DNA from: Pseudomonas sp. S09G 359
GTDB lineage: Bacteria; Pseudomonadota; Gammaproteobacteria; Pseudomonadales; Pseudomonadaceae
NCBI RefSeq assembly: GCF_002843605.1
Contig: NZ_CP025263.1
Coordinates: forward strand, 1,556,501 to 1,620,500
DNA length: 64,000 nt
Direction: 5' to 3'
Below, one piece after another: positions 17,616 to 26,812 of this stretch. Numbering within the stretch: the first letter of the stretch is position 1; each line of letters starts with the position of its first letter. A program made the position numbers and the translations under genes. Under the pieces are notes generated by a model, which worked only from the letters and a program-made list of their open reading frames with translations, ran no database searches and was not told where the DNA came from.

Positions 17616-17745
17616 GTGGCGAGCGGGCTTGCCCGCGTTGGGCTGCGAAGCGGCCCTCAAACCTGCAAACCCAATTTCACAGCAAGCCTGCGTGGACCTT
17701 TCTGGGCCTGCTGCGCAGCCCAACGCGGGCAAGCCCGCTCGCCAC
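17616..17745. repeat. REPIN of the GTGGCGAGCGGGCTTGCCCG family
   Basis: GTGGCGAGCGGGCTTGCCCG with GTTGGGCTGCGAAGCGGCCC at the left mirrors GGGCCTGCTGCGCAGCCCAA with CGCGGGCAAGCCCGCTCGCC at the right. It fills the pcaD-pcaC gap. This family differs from the GTGGGAGGGGG family found elsewhere in the window. Confidence 0.85.
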
Positions 17746-17785
17746 AGGTAATCGAGCCTGAATCGAATTGAGTAAGGAGTTTTTT

Positions 17786-18178
17786 GTGGACGAGAAACAA
17801 CGTTACGCCGATGGCCTGCAAGTGCGCCGCGAAGTACTGGGCGACGCCCATGTCGACCGCAGCCTGAATGCCCTGACCGAGTTCAACAGCGAGTTCCAGG
17901 AAATGATCACCCGCCACGCCTGGGGTGATATCTGGACCCGCCCCGGCCTGCCGCGTCACACCCGCAGCCTGATCACCATTGCCATGTTGATCGGCATGAA
18001 CCGTAGTGAAGAACTCAAGCTGCACCTGCGCGCCGCCGCCAGCAATGGCGTGACCCGCGCCGAGATCAAGGAAGTGCTGATGCAGAGCGCGATTTATTGC
18101 GGGATACCGGCAGCGAATGCCACTTTCCACTTGGCCGAATCGGTATGGGATGAACTGGGCGTGGAATCACGTGAGTGA
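17786..18178 (+). CDS. pcaC: 4-carboxymuconolactone decarboxylase
   Basis: 130 residues from GTG 17786, with AAGGAG 7 bases upstream; an earlier TTG start is less likely. It is a stand-alone member of the AhpD-like CMD family with the usual length and the GDIWTRPGLPRHTRSLITIA block. It decarboxylates gamma-carboxymuconolactone to the enol-lactone used by PcaD. It is the last gene of the cluster and converges on the metallopeptidase gene 23 bases away. Confidence 0.94.
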   Translation: MDEKQRYADGLQVRREVLGDAHVDRSLNALTEFNSEFQEMITRHAWGDIWTRPGLPRHTRSLITIAMLIGMNRSEELKLHLRAAASNGVTRAEIKEVLMQSAIYCGIPAANATFHLAESVWDELGVESRE

Positions 18179-18201
18179 TTACACGCTCCGCCCCCAGCGC
18201 T

Positions 18202-19614
18202 TTATGCGCTGTAAACTTTTCGAGGGTGCAGGCCCATTTCTTCTCGCAACGCGTTTTCGTTGAAAGGGTAAGGGTTGGTTGTGGTGGGTGGGGTTGAGGG
18301 ATCGTTGTCGAAGTCGAAGGGTTCGGCATCGGTTTCCAGGCCTACGGCCTGGCGTTCAGCGTTGAGTTCGGTAAAGGTTGTACCGTCTGGATTTTTAACC
18401 ACGGTATCGCCCGTCAACTGGCTGCCCGTTATTGCGTTGTAGGCATGGGATATTTCGTGATGGAGGTAGGTAGACGGCACAAGGAAGGCAGACGGGGTAT
18501 CGGACGTCTGGTCTGAATCCGAGCGGTTATAAACCACTAAGTTGTTTTTATGGCCAGGGGCACGAACACCGTTCCTGATATCCCCTTTTGAATCCCCATC
18601 GTTGTTCGGAACGTAATTGGGGTCTGTGCTGTATCCGGAGTACCTATTTTCTTCGCCTTCAATGATCAGGATGTGCGAGCCTGTTCGTTCTGAATATGCA
18701 TCCATGCCTTCCAGCATTTTTTGCCCTGTCGGGGAGCTTCTGTATAACTGAATGTCATCCCTGAACCGTTGGCTGAACTCTTGCGATCCGATACCGCGGA
18801 ATGTCTTGGCGCCGGCTTCGTTGGGCACAGTTTCGATAAACTTGACGCCGGACGGTAGCTGCAGCTGGTCGCTGCGTTTGCCGTAAACAACCCCGTCATC
18901 GGTGTTGTTGGCGCTGGGATAGACCCTGTCATGTCCCAGCCCGGTATAGACGGCGCTGCGGCCAGCCGTGCTGATTCGATCATTGCCGTTGCCGCCGTTC
19001 ATCACGTTGTGGCCGCTTCCCCCATACATTAGGTCGTCATCACTGCCGCCGTCCATATAGTTGGTTTTTGTGTTGGGGCCGTCGCCACCATACAGTCGGT
19101 CTCGACCGTTCCCTCCGTACATGACGTGAGAGCCCCGGCCTCCCATCAAGGTATCGTCGCCGTCGTTACCTTCGACATAACCGAGGCCACCGCCCAATCG
19201 AACTGTGTCGTTACCGGCACCGCCGTAGACTTTTATGCGGGCAACGACTTCAGGATCAATGTGGACGCGGTCGTCACCTTCATGGGTGTTTATGGTCAAG
19301 GTCGTAAGGGGAGTATTTCCCGCAGGCAAAAAATAAGATTGGCCATTTATTTGCGCGCTGAGTTTGCCCTCCGGCCCTTTACTGATGTGAACAGTATCCG
19401 CGCCCTTGCTCGTCTCAATTGTTAGCTCAGTCAGGTTGAATATTTTGTGTTGACCCCTTTGATTCAGTACCGTTGTCTTAGTGTTCAGGGATATATCCAC
19501 ATTCTTGTCACTGGCAATTTTAGTGGTTTGGGTGTCAGACGGGCTATTCGGAGTAATTGGGGCTGCGTGTGCATGGGAAGTTGAGGGCGCGCTGGAGGCG
19601 GACGGCGTCTGCAT
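18202..19614 (-). CDS. RTX-like repeat protein with HExxH (M91-type) metallopeptidase domain; candidate type III effector
   Basis: 470 residues. Residues 1-35 are rich in Ser, Thr, Pro and Ala without a Sec signal, as in type III secretion signals. Residues about 110-215 hold a run of glycine/aspartate nonapeptides (GGAGNDTVR, GGNGRDRLY, GGNGNDRIS), like calcium-binding RTX repeats. The C-terminal part has the zinc motif HEISH (386-390, within YLHHEISHAYNAITG) and a downstream ELNAERQAVGLETD, whose Glu416 or Glu420 could be the third ligand. This resembles the NleD/HopH1 (M91) effector peptidases. An hrp-box match lies 43 bases upstream. Codon choice is more AT-rich than in neighbours, suggesting transfer. 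No type I exporter genes are nearby. The domain reading is good; the secretion route is inferred. Confidence 0.75.
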   Translation of the reverse strand: MQTPSASSAPSTSHAHAAPITPNSPSDTQTTKIASDKNVDISLNTKTTVLNQRGQHKIFNLTELTIETSKGADTVHISKGPEGKLSAQINGQSYFLPAGNTPLTTLTINTHEGDDRVHIDPEVVARIKVYGGAGNDTVRLGGGLGYVEGNDGDDTLMGGRGSHVMYGGNGRDRLYGGDGPNTKTNYMDGGSDDDLMYGGSGHNVMNGGNGNDRISTAGRSAVYTGLGHDRVYPSANNTDDGVVYGKRSDQLQLPSGVKFIETVPNEAGAKTFRGIGSQEFSQRFRDDIQLYRSSPTGQKMLEGMDAYSERTGSHILIIEGEENRYSGYSTDPNYVPNNDGDSKGDIRNGVRAPGHKNNLVVYNRSDSDQTSDTPSAFLVPSTYLHHEISHAYNAITGSQLTGDTVVKNPDGTTFTELNAERQAVGLETDAEPFDFDNDPSTPPTTTNPYPFNENALREEMGLHPRKVYSA

Positions 19615-19657
19615 TGTGGGAACTCTTTTTGCGTGGTTGGGGATACTATTCCTGCAA

Positions 19658-19686
19658 TACGTGGTGAAAAAAACACTGCACGTTCC
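19658..19686 (-). promoter_or_regulatory. hrp-box-like promoter (HrpL/RspL sigma factor)
   Basis: On the reverse strand GGAACG, a 16-base spacer, then CCACGTA. The hrp-box consensus is GGAACC-N15/16-CCACNNA, so only one fixed position differs and the spacing is right. It ends 43 bases before the ATG of the metallopeptidase gene, a normal distance. Confidence 0.65.
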
Positions 19687-19752
19687 TACACCGCAACCAC
19701 GGCTTCATTTCAAAATATAAGTACACGACGGCTGTTATCCAGACGATCCCTT

Positions 19753-20652
19753 TCAGTGGGAATCGGCGTCCCACACCCAATTCCACACCCCCGGCAGGTG
19801 CACCGGCTCGCTCACCTCCTTGACCGTACGTGCCAACGCCGCGCGCTCCAACATGGCGTGGTCGGTGTAGAAGGGCTCGGCTGCAGTCTTCATACCGTTG
19901 ACCCGCGCGCTGTCGAGCAGAATCTGCAAGTACTCCTGCATATGCCGCGCGGTGTAGCGATTGATGTCGTGGAAGGTCACCACCACCGGAATCACGCCGT
20001 CCACCGTCGGCAACTCACCTAGCGCGATGCGTTCGCGCACCACCGACAATTGCCGATACAGGTTGGCCCGCCGGCGTGGACTGCCGTTGAAGCCCCAGAT
20101 CTTGCCGTCATTGGCGCTCAAGTCGGTGAGTAGCACCTGCATGCCATGACGCTGATAGGCGGCGAAGGTGCGCCGGTCGTAGTTCCAAAAGGGAGGACGT
20201 ACCAGCACCGGCGGGCTGCCGGTGATCGAGGCAATATCGGCTGCGCCCTGGGCGAGGGTGCGCTCCAGTTCGGCGTTGCTCAGCCAGCGATGGTTGGTGT
20301 GAAACCCCGTGGCGGTGTGGAAGGCCAGGATATGCCCGCCCGCATACTCGCGCTCCATGGTCTTGCGCCCGCGGGAGCTGCCGCCGGAGCGACTCGCTTC
20401 GGTCTGCAGGAAGAACACCGCCTTGATCCCCGGGAGTATCGGGTTGTGCGCCAGGTCAGCGACCACCGAACGGCTCGGGTTGTTGTAGCCCGACGCGCTG
20501 GGGCCGTCATCGAAAGTCAGCAGAAAACGGATCGGCGCCTGGGTTTGCAGGCGTTGTTCGGTCTGCGGCGTCAGGGCAATGGGCGCGCCAATGCAGCCGC
20601 TCAGGCTCACGGCCAGGGCAAGTACAGCGAGTGCGGCAGCGAAGGATTTCAT
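19753..20652 (-). CDS. polysaccharide deacetylase family lipoprotein
   Basis: 299 residues. A lipoprotein signal (LSLSGC, Cys20) is followed by a NodB-type catalytic start LLTFDDGP (Asp48/Asp49 as base and metal ligand). A divergent metal motif region AFHTATGFHTNH (His112, His118, His121) and RPPFWNYD follow, and VVVTFHDIN near the C-terminus supplies the usual catalytic His. These are landmarks of carbohydrate esterase family 4, which removes N- or O-acetyl groups from polysaccharides. Sorting to the outer or inner membrane is expected from the lipobox. The substrate (peptidoglycan, PNAG or other) cannot be told. It stands alone between the metallopeptidase and the porin. Confidence 0.85.
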   Translation of the reverse strand: MKSFAAALAVLALAVSLSGCIGAPIALTPQTEQRLQTQAPIRFLLTFDDGPSASGYNNPSRSVVADLAHNPILPGIKAVFFLQTEASRSGGSSRGRKTMEREYAGGHILAFHTATGFHTNHRWLSNAELERTLAQGAADIASITGSPPVLVRPPFWNYDRRTFAAYQRHGMQVLLTDLSANDGKIWGFNGSPRRRANLYRQLSVVRERIALGELPTVDGVIPVVVTFHDINRYTARHMQEYLQILLDSARVNGMKTAAEPFYTDHAMLERAALARTVKEVSEPVHLPGVWNWVWDADSH

Positions 20653-20735
20653 GGGGGATGCGGGCTCGAATAAAGGCCGCTGCTGGGGGGATCAGCAGCG
20701 GCAGGCGCGCACCATACAGCAAGTTTGACGCCGGT

Positions 20736-21986
20736 TTACAGCAGACTTATCGGGTAGCTGACGATCAACCGGTTTTCATCAAATTCATTGTTGCTGTAGT
20801 CGCGGCGCATGCTGGAATTGCGCCAGCGCACGGTAAGGTTTTTCAGGCTGCCGCTTTGCACGGTGTAGCCCAATTCGCTTTCGCGGCCCCATTCCTTGCC
20901 GTCGGTGATAGTGCCGGTGTGCACATTGCTGCCGCTGATATAGCGGTTCATCAAGGTCAAGCCGGGCACGCCGAGGGCGACGAAGTTGTAGTCGTGGCGC
21001 ACCTGCCAGGATTTTTCCTGGGCGTTGTCGTAGCTGGAGTTGTAGCTGTCGTTGGCCAGGGTGCCGCCACTGGTGCCGTTGACGCGCATCCAGGCGTTGT
21101 TGCCGGTGAGTTTTTGCAGGCCGACGTAGAAGGTGTTGCCGCCATAACGGGCGGAGAACAGGCCGGACCAGGTCTTGTTGTCCAGCTCGCCGGCACGCGC
21201 GCTGCCGTCGTCCTTGCCATAAAAGAAGCCGAGGTTGGCGCCCAGAGTCCAGTCGCCGATGGGTTGGCTGTGGGTGACGTTGACGAATTGCTGGCGGTAG
21301 ATGTCCTTGAGCTGGGCATTCCACAGGCCGATCTGGGTGCGCTTGTCGTTGAACGCGTACTCGCCGCCCTGGAAGTTGAAACGGTCCGAGGTGAACGCGG
21401 TTTTACCGACCATCGACATGTCGGTCATGCTGCTGTCATCCCGTGGGCTGTTGGCGCGGAACTGGCCGCCATACAACGTCAGGCCGTCGATCTCCTTGGA
21501 GGTGATCTGCCCGCCGCGCAGGGTTTGCGGCAGCGAACGGCCATCGTCCGCACGCAGGATCGGCAACACCGGCATCCATTCGCCCACTTTCACTTCGGTC
21601 TTCGAAATCCGCGCCTTGAACGCCACGCCGAGGCGCCCGAACTCATCCGCCGGGCGGCCATCGTGGTCCAACGGCAGCAACTGGGTGCCACCGGTGCCGC
21701 GCCCGCCATCGAGCTTCAAGGAGTACAGCCCCAGCACATCCACACCAAAACCCACCGTGCCTTGGGTAAAGCCGGACTTGGCGTCGAGGATGAAACTTTG
21801 CGTCCACTCCTGCGCGCCACCCTGGGTTTTGGTGGGGTTGGTGTAGTTACGGTTGAAGAAGAAATTGCGCAGGTTGAGGTTCGCACTGGCGTCTTCGAGA
21901 AAGCCGTGTTCTTCGGCGACGACGGGCAGGGCAAGGCTGGCGACAGCGGTTGCCAGCAATAGCTGGCGCGGGCGGAACGTGCTCAT
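20736..21986 (-). CDS. OprD-family outer membrane porin
   Basis: 416 residues with a Sec signal (RQLLLATAVASLALPVVA) and then the OprD-type N-terminus FLEDASANLNLRNFFFNRNY. Further family landmarks are EWTQSFILDAKSGFTQGTVGFGVDVLG, the LGVAFKARISKTEVKVGEW region and a C-terminal VSYPISLL ending for BAM recognition. OprD-family channels are substrate-specific and mostly carry carboxylates or basic amino acids. It lies within 4 kb of the pca cluster, which makes an aromatic acid possible, but there is no direct link. The specific Occ subfamily is not assigned. Confidence 0.9.
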   Translation of the reverse strand: MSTFRPRQLLLATAVASLALPVVAEEHGFLEDASANLNLRNFFFNRNYTNPTKTQGGAQEWTQSFILDAKSGFTQGTVGFGVDVLGLYSLKLDGGRGTGGTQLLPLDHDGRPADEFGRLGVAFKARISKTEVKVGEWMPVLPILRADDGRSLPQTLRGGQITSKEIDGLTLYGGQFRANSPRDDSSMTDMSMVGKTAFTSDRFNFQGGEYAFNDKRTQIGLWNAQLKDIYRQQFVNVTHSQPIGDWTLGANLGFFYGKDDGSARAGELDNKTWSGLFSARYGGNTFYVGLQKLTGNNAWMRVNGTSGGTLANDSYNSSYDNAQEKSWQVRHDYNFVALGVPGLTLMNRYISGSNVHTGTITDGKEWGRESELGYTVQSGSLKNLTVRWRNSSMRRDYSNNEFDENRLIVSYPISLL

Positions 21987-22126
21987 GGTGTTGGACCTGT
22001 TGTTATTGGGGTTATGCAGGTGGCGGCCATGGTGCCGGGCGGTGCGGGGGCGGTGAAAGTGGGGGAGGGCGGGTTGTGGGCGATGATCGAACGTAATTGT
22101 GCGGCGCTTAACCGGTCAGCTTCAGG

Positions 22127-22161
22127 CATAAAAAAACCGCCTCCTGTGAGGGAGGCGGTTT
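22127..22161 (-). terminator. terminator of the efflux operon
   Basis: Reverse strand: AAACCGCCTCC pairs with GGAGGCGGTTT over 11 bases with a 6-base loop, followed by a T-run. It lies 33 bases after the outer-membrane channel gene. The gap 21987-22193 otherwise shows nothing. Confidence 0.88.
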
Positions 22162-22193
22162 GGTCTACAGCGGCGCTGCTTTTTACAAAAGCA

Positions 22194-23651
22194 TCAGAAC
22201 AACTTCAACGCCGGTGCTTCTTCTTTCAACGGCTCGTTCTTCGCGGTCTGCTCGTTCCAGCCGCCGCCGAGGGCCTTGTACAGGTTGACCTCACTGTTGA
22301 GCTGCGCCAGGCGGTCGGTGATCAGCGATTGCTGGGCACTGAACAGCTGGCGCTGGGCGTCGAGGAAGGTCAGGTTGCTGTCGACACCAATGCGGTAGCG
22401 ACGCTCGGCCAGGCGGTAGTAATCCTGGTTGGCGGCGACGAAGCCGCGTTGGGCATCCAGCTGCTGCTTGTAGGTCTCACGCGCGGCGAGGCCGTCGGAA
22501 ACTTCCTGGAAGCCGGTCTGGATCGCCTTCTCGTAGGTGGCCACGTTGATCTCTTTCTGGATCTTCGAGTAGTCCAGGCTCGCGCGCAGGCTACCGGCGT
22601 TGAAGATCGGGATGTTGATCTGTGGCGCGAACGACCAGGTGCCCGAGCCGCCTTTGAACAGGCCGCCCAAGGTCGGGCTGGCGGTACCGGCACTGGCCGT
22701 CAGGCTGATGCTCGGGAAGAACGCTGCACGGGCCGCGCCGATATTGGCGTTGGCTGCCTTGAGGTTGTATTCGGCCTGCACGATGTCGGGGCGACGCTGC
22801 AGCAGGTCGGATGGCAACCCGGCCGGCACTTCGCTGAGCAAGTCATCCGACAGCGGCTTGCTGACGATGTTGGCCGGCAGGCCGGTGCCCAGCAGCAGGG
22901 TCAGGTTGTTCTCGTCCTGGGCGACCTGGCGGGTGTAGCGCGCCAAGGCGACCCGGGCGTTTTCCACCGAGGTGCGTGCCTGGCTCAGGTCGAGGGCCGA
23001 GGCCACGCCGACTTCGTTGCTGCGCGAGGTCAGCTTGAAGCTCTGCTCATAAGCACCGAGGGTGTCCTGGGTGAGCTTGAGCAGTTCCTTGTCGGCCTGC
23101 CAGGTCAGGTAGGCGTTGGCCACACTGGCCACCAGGCTGATCTGGGTGCTGCGTCGTGCTTCTTCAGTGGCGAAGTACTTTTGTAGCGCTTCTTCACTCA
23201 GGCTGCGCACGCGGCCGAACAGGTCCAGCTCATACGAGCTGATCCCCAAGCCAGCCGAGTACTGGCTGGTGATGGTCGATTCGCCGGTCTGCGACAGCTT
23301 GGCCGGGGTACGCGAACGGCTGCCGCTGCCTGTGGCCGAGATGGCCGGGAACAGGTCGGCACGCTGGATCTGGTACTGCGCGGCGTAGGCGTCGATGTTC
23401 AGCGCCGCGACGCGCAGGTCACGGTTGTTCACCAAGGCGGTCTGGATCAGCTGTTGCAGGGCAGGGTCATGGAAAAACTGCTTCCAGCCCTGCTCGGCAG
23501 CGGCCTGGCCCGGCGCCTGGGCCGACGAATACGCCGGCCCCTGCGGGAACTGAGCTGCCACCGGCGCTTCAGGGCGCTGGTAGTCAGGAATCAGCGAGCA
23601 GCCACTGAGCACGAATGCGGTGACGGCTAAGGAAAGTAGCGACTTGCTCAT
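22194..23651 (-). CDS. ttgC: outer membrane efflux channel of the TtgC/EmhC/OprM group
   Basis: 485 residues. Lipoprotein signal with Cys18 (FVLSGCSL), then the RND outer membrane factor layout: two tandem TolC-type repeats with long coiled-coil helices ([20 protein letters not shown] in the first, [20 protein letters not shown] in the second) and DLLQRRPDI between them. It forms the trimeric exit duct for the adaptor and pump encoded just upstream. Its start overlaps the pump stop by 4 bases. In fluorescent pseudomonads the orthologue is called EmhC, in P. putida TtgC. Confidence 0.92.
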   Translation of the reverse strand: MSKSLLSLAVTAFVLSGCSLIPDYQRPEAPVAAQFPQGPAYSSAQAPGQAAAEQGWKQFFHDPALQQLIQTALVNNRDLRVAALNIDAYAAQYQIQRADLFPAISATGSGSRSRTPAKLSQTGESTITSQYSAGLGISSYELDLFGRVRSLSEEALQKYFATEEARRSTQISLVASVANAYLTWQADKELLKLTQDTLGAYEQSFKLTSRSNEVGVASALDLSQARTSVENARVALARYTRQVAQDENNLTLLLGTGLPANIVSKPLSDDLLSEVPAGLPSDLLQRRPDIVQAEYNLKAANANIGAARAAFFPSISLTASAGTASPTLGGLFKGGSGTWSFAPQINIPIFNAGSLRASLDYSKIQKEINVATYEKAIQTGFQEVSDGLAARETYKQQLDAQRGFVAANQDYYRLAERRYRIGVDSNLTFLDAQRQLFSAQQSLITDRLAQLNSEVNLYKALGGGWNEQTAKNEPLKEEAPALKLF

Positions 23652-26600
23652 TGGCCAGCCTCTTTAGGAGTTTGCTTGGGTTCAGTCTGTTTACGCTCGC
23701 CCGCGGCGGACACGGTTGCAAAGAACAGTGGCACCCAGAAGATCGCCAGGACAGTGGCCGTGATCATACCGCCAATTACACCGGTACCGATCGCGTGCTG
23801 GCTGCCGGAGCCTGCGCCCGTGGAGATCGCCAGCGGCAACACGCCGAGGACGAAGGCCATGGAGGTCATGATGATCGGGCGCAGACGCATGCGGGAAGCT
23901 TCGATGGCGGCCTCGACGATGCCTTTGCCTTGTTCGTGGAGCTCTTTGGCGAACTCCACGATCAGGATGGCGTTCTTCGCTGCCAGGCCCACCGTCACCA
24001 GCAAGCCCACCTGGAAGAACACGTCGTTGGACAGCCCGCGCATGCTGGTCGCCATCAACGCACCCACAACCCCCAGTGGGACTACCAGGATGACTGCGAT
24101 CGGAATCGACCAGCTTTCGTACAGTGCCGCGAGGCACAGGAACACTACCAGCAGCGACAAGGCGTACAGCGCAGGCGCCTGGGAGCCGGACAGACGTTCT
24201 TCATACGACAGGCCGGTCCACGCATAGCCAATACCCGCCGGCAGTTGCTTGGCGATACGCTCGACTTCGGCCATGGCGTCACCGGTACTGTAGCCCGGCG
24301 CCGGGGTGCCGAGGATTTCCATCGCCGCTACACCGTTGTAGCGCGAGAGTTTCGGCGAACCGAAGATCCACTTGCCCGAAGCGATGGCAGACAACGGCAC
24401 CATCTTCCCGGAGTCACTGCGTACGAACCATTTGTTCAGGTCTTCAGGGGACATGCGGCTGGCGGCGTCACCTTGCACGTACACCTTCTTCACTCGACCA
24501 CGGTCGATGAAGTCGTTGACGTAGCTGCCACCCAGGGCAATCGCCAGGGTCTGGTTGATGTTCGACAGGGTGATGCCTTGGGCGCTGGCCTTCTCGTCGT
24601 CGACGGTGAGCTCGTACTGCGGCTCATCGTTCACGCCGTTGGGGCGCACACCTGCCAGGATCTTGCTCTGTGCGGCCATACCGAGGAACTGGTTGCGTGC
24701 GGCCATCAATTTTTCATGGCCAACACCGCCCTGGTCTTGCAGGAACACGTCGAAGCCGGTGGCGTTACCCAGTTCCAGTACAGACGGCGGCACGATGGCA
24801 AATACCATGGCGTCCTTGAATGTCTGCATGAAATAGCCTTGGGCGCGCTTGGCGATCTCGAACACCGAGTTGGACGCGTCACGCTCATCCCACGGCTTGA
24901 GCATCACGAATGCCAGGCCCGAGCTCTGGCCACGACCGGCGAAGTTGAAGCCGTTTACGGTAAACACCGATTTCACGCCTTTGCCTTCGCCAGGCTCGCC
25001 TTCCTTGTCGTTGAGCAGGAACGCGCGCATATCGTCGATGACTTTCTGCGTACGTTCAGCCGAAGAACCTACCGGCGTCTGCACCTGGGCAAAAATCACG
25101 CCCTGGTCTTCGTCAGGCAGGAACGCAGCAGGAATGCGCATGAACAGCCAGACCATGCCGACGATGATCAGCGCGTACACCAGAAACGCCGGGATCTTGT
25201 GCTTGATCATGTTGCCCACGCCGCGCTCGTAGCTCAGTACGCCACGGTCGAAGGTGCGGTTGAACCAGCCGAAGAAACCGCGCTTGGGTTGGCCGTGTTT
25301 TTCCGGGTCGATCGGCTTGAGCATGGTGGCGCACAAGGCCGGGGTGAAGATCAGGGCAACCAGTACCGACAACGCCATGGCCGAAACGATGGTGATGGAG
25401 AACTGTTTGTAGATCACACCGGTAGAGCCGCCGAAGAATGCCATTGGCAACAGTACCGCCGACAGCACCAGGGCAATACCCACCAGGGCGCCCTGAATCT
25501 GGCCCATGGACTTGACCGTCGCCTCCTTGGGCGACAGGTGCTCCTCGGCCATCACCCGCTCGACGTTTTCCACCACGACGATGGCGTCGTCCACCAGCAA
25601 GCCGATGGCCAGGATCATGCCGAACATGGTCAGGGTGTTGATGGTGAAGCCGAACGCCGCCAGGATCCCGAAGGTACCCAGCAACACCACTGGTACAGTC
25701 ATGGTGGTGATGATGGTGGCGCGGAAGTTCTGCAGGAACAGGAACATCACCAGGAACACCAGCACGATCGCTTCGACCAGGGTGTCGACTACACCGGAGA
25801 TCGATTCAGTCACCACCGGGGTGGTGTCATACGGCACCACCGCCTTCATGCCAGGCGGGAAGAACGGCTCCAGAGACTTGACCGTTTCACGGATGGCCTT
25901 GCCGGTGTCCAGGGCGTTGGCGCCCGAGGCCAGCTTGATCGCCATACCGGAAGCGGGCTTGCCGTTGAACTGCGCACTGATGCTGTAGTTCTGGCCACCC
26001 AGTTCGATACGGGAGACGTCACGCAGGCGCACCTGGGAACCGTCGGCATTCACCTTCATCAGGATGTTGCCGAACTGCTCTGCAGTTTGCAGGCGCGTCT
26101 TGCCGATGATGGTGGCGTTCAGCTGGTTGCCGGGCAGGGCAGGCAGGCCGCCCAATTGACCGGTGGCCACCTGGACGTTCTGCGCCGAGATGGCGGTGCT
26201 GACGTCGACCGGGGTCAACTGGAAGTTATTCAGCTTGGCCGGGTCGAGCCAGATACGCATGGCGTACTGCGAACCGAACACCTGGAAGTCACCGACACCC
26301 GCAGTACGCGAGATCGGGTCCTGGATGTTGGACACGATGTAGTTGGAGAGGTCGTCCTTGGTCATGCTGCCGTCTTCCGACACCAGACCGATTACCATCA
26401 GGAAGTTCTTCACCGACTTGGTCACGCGGATACCCTGCTGCTGCACTTCTTGCGGCAGCAGTGGGGTCGCCAGGTTCAGCTTGTTCTGCACCTGAACCTG
26501 GGCGATGTCCGGGTTGGTACCCTGGTTGAACGTCGCGGTGATGGTCATGCTGCCGTCGGAGTTACTGTCCGAGGCCACATAACGCAGGTTGTCGATACCG

Positions 26601-26809
26601 TTGAGCTGTTGCTCGATCACCTGCACCACGGTGTCCTGCACGGTTTGTGCAGACGCACCTGGGTAGGTCACCTGGATGTCGATGGCGGTTGGCGCGATGG
26701 CCGGGTATTGGTTGATGGGCAACTTCAGGATCGACAGTGCCCCGACCAGCATGATCACCAGGGCAATTACCCAGGCGAAAATGGGACGGTCGATAAAAAA
26801 TTTCGACAT
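23648..26809 (-). CDS. ttgB: RND multidrug efflux pump inner membrane subunit (TtgB/EmhB/MexB)
   Basis: 1053 residues, the standard HAE1 length. It starts [20 protein letters not shown] with a first membrane span, then the large periplasmic porter domains. The proton-relay DD lies in [21 protein letters not shown] of segment 4, and the relay lysine lies in segment 10 ([19 protein letters not shown]). It pumps hydrophobic drugs, solvents and aromatic compounds from the periplasm and inner membrane using the proton gradient. The adaptor gene lies directly upstream and the channel gene overlaps downstream. Confidence 0.95.
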   Translation of the reverse strand: MSKFFIDRPIFAWVIALVIMLVGALSILKLPINQYPAIAPTAIDIQVTYPGASAQTVQDTVVQVIEQQLNGIDNLRYVASDSNSDGSMTITATFNQGTNPDIAQVQVQNKLNLATPLLPQEVQQQGIRVTKSVKNFLMVIGLVSEDGSMTKDDLSNYIVSNIQDPISRTAGVGDFQVFGSQYAMRIWLDPAKLNNFQLTPVDVSTAISAQNVQVATGQLGGLPALPGNQLNATIIGKTRLQTAEQFGNILMKVNADGSQVRLRDVSRIELGGQNYSISAQFNGKPASGMAIKLASGANALDTGKAIRETVKSLEPFFPPGMKAVVPYDTTPVVTESISGVVDTLVEAIVLVFLVMFLFLQNFRATIITTMTVPVVLLGTFGILAAFGFTINTLTMFGMILAIGLLVDDAIVVVENVERVMAEEHLSPKEATVKSMGQIQGALVGIALVLSAVLLPMAFFGGSTGVIYKQFSITIVSAMALSVLVALIFTPALCATMLKPIDPEKHGQPKRGFFGWFNRTFDRGVLSYERGVGNMIKHKIPAFLVYALIIVGMVWLFMRIPAAFLPDEDQGVIFAQVQTPVGSSAERTQKVIDDMRAFLLNDKEGEPGEGKGVKSVFTVNGFNFAGRGQSSGLAFVMLKPWDERDASNSVFEIAKRAQGYFMQTFKDAMVFAIVPPSVLELGNATGFDVFLQDQGGVGHEKLMAARNQFLGMAAQSKILAGVRPNGVNDEPQYELTVDDEKASAQGITLSNINQTLAIALGGSYVNDFIDRGRVKKVYVQGDAASRMSPEDLNKWFVRSDSGKMVPLSAIASGKWIFGSPKLSRYNGVAAMEILGTPAPGYSTGDAMAEVERIAKQLPAGIGYAWTGLSYEERLSGSQAPALYALSLLVVFLCLAALYESWSIPIAVILVVPLGVVGALMATSMRGLSNDVFFQVGLLVTVGLAAKNAILIVEFAKELHEQGKGIVEAAIEASRMRLRPIIMTSMAFVLGVLPLAISTGAGSGSQHAIGTGVIGGMITATVLAIFWVPLFFATVSAAGERKQTEPKQTPKEAGQ

Positions 26810-26812
26810 GGG

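Noticed and set aside
17616..17745. Paired REP sequences considered as rho-independent terminators or a CRISPR-like array.
   Set aside because: Only mirrored pairs without regular spacers or a T-run; best explained as REPIN.
18202..19614. Metallopeptidase considered as a type I secreted RTX protease (serralysin type).
   Set aside because: The zinc motif is HEISH without the serralysin HExxHxxGxxH extension, the repeats precede the peptidase domain instead of following it, and no ABC exporter genes are nearby.
19481..19720. Forward frame with hydrophobic stretches antisense to the start of the metallopeptidase gene.
   Set aside because: It overlaps the hrp-box promoter and has no ribosome site; the hydrophobicity is an effect of AT-rich antisense sequence.
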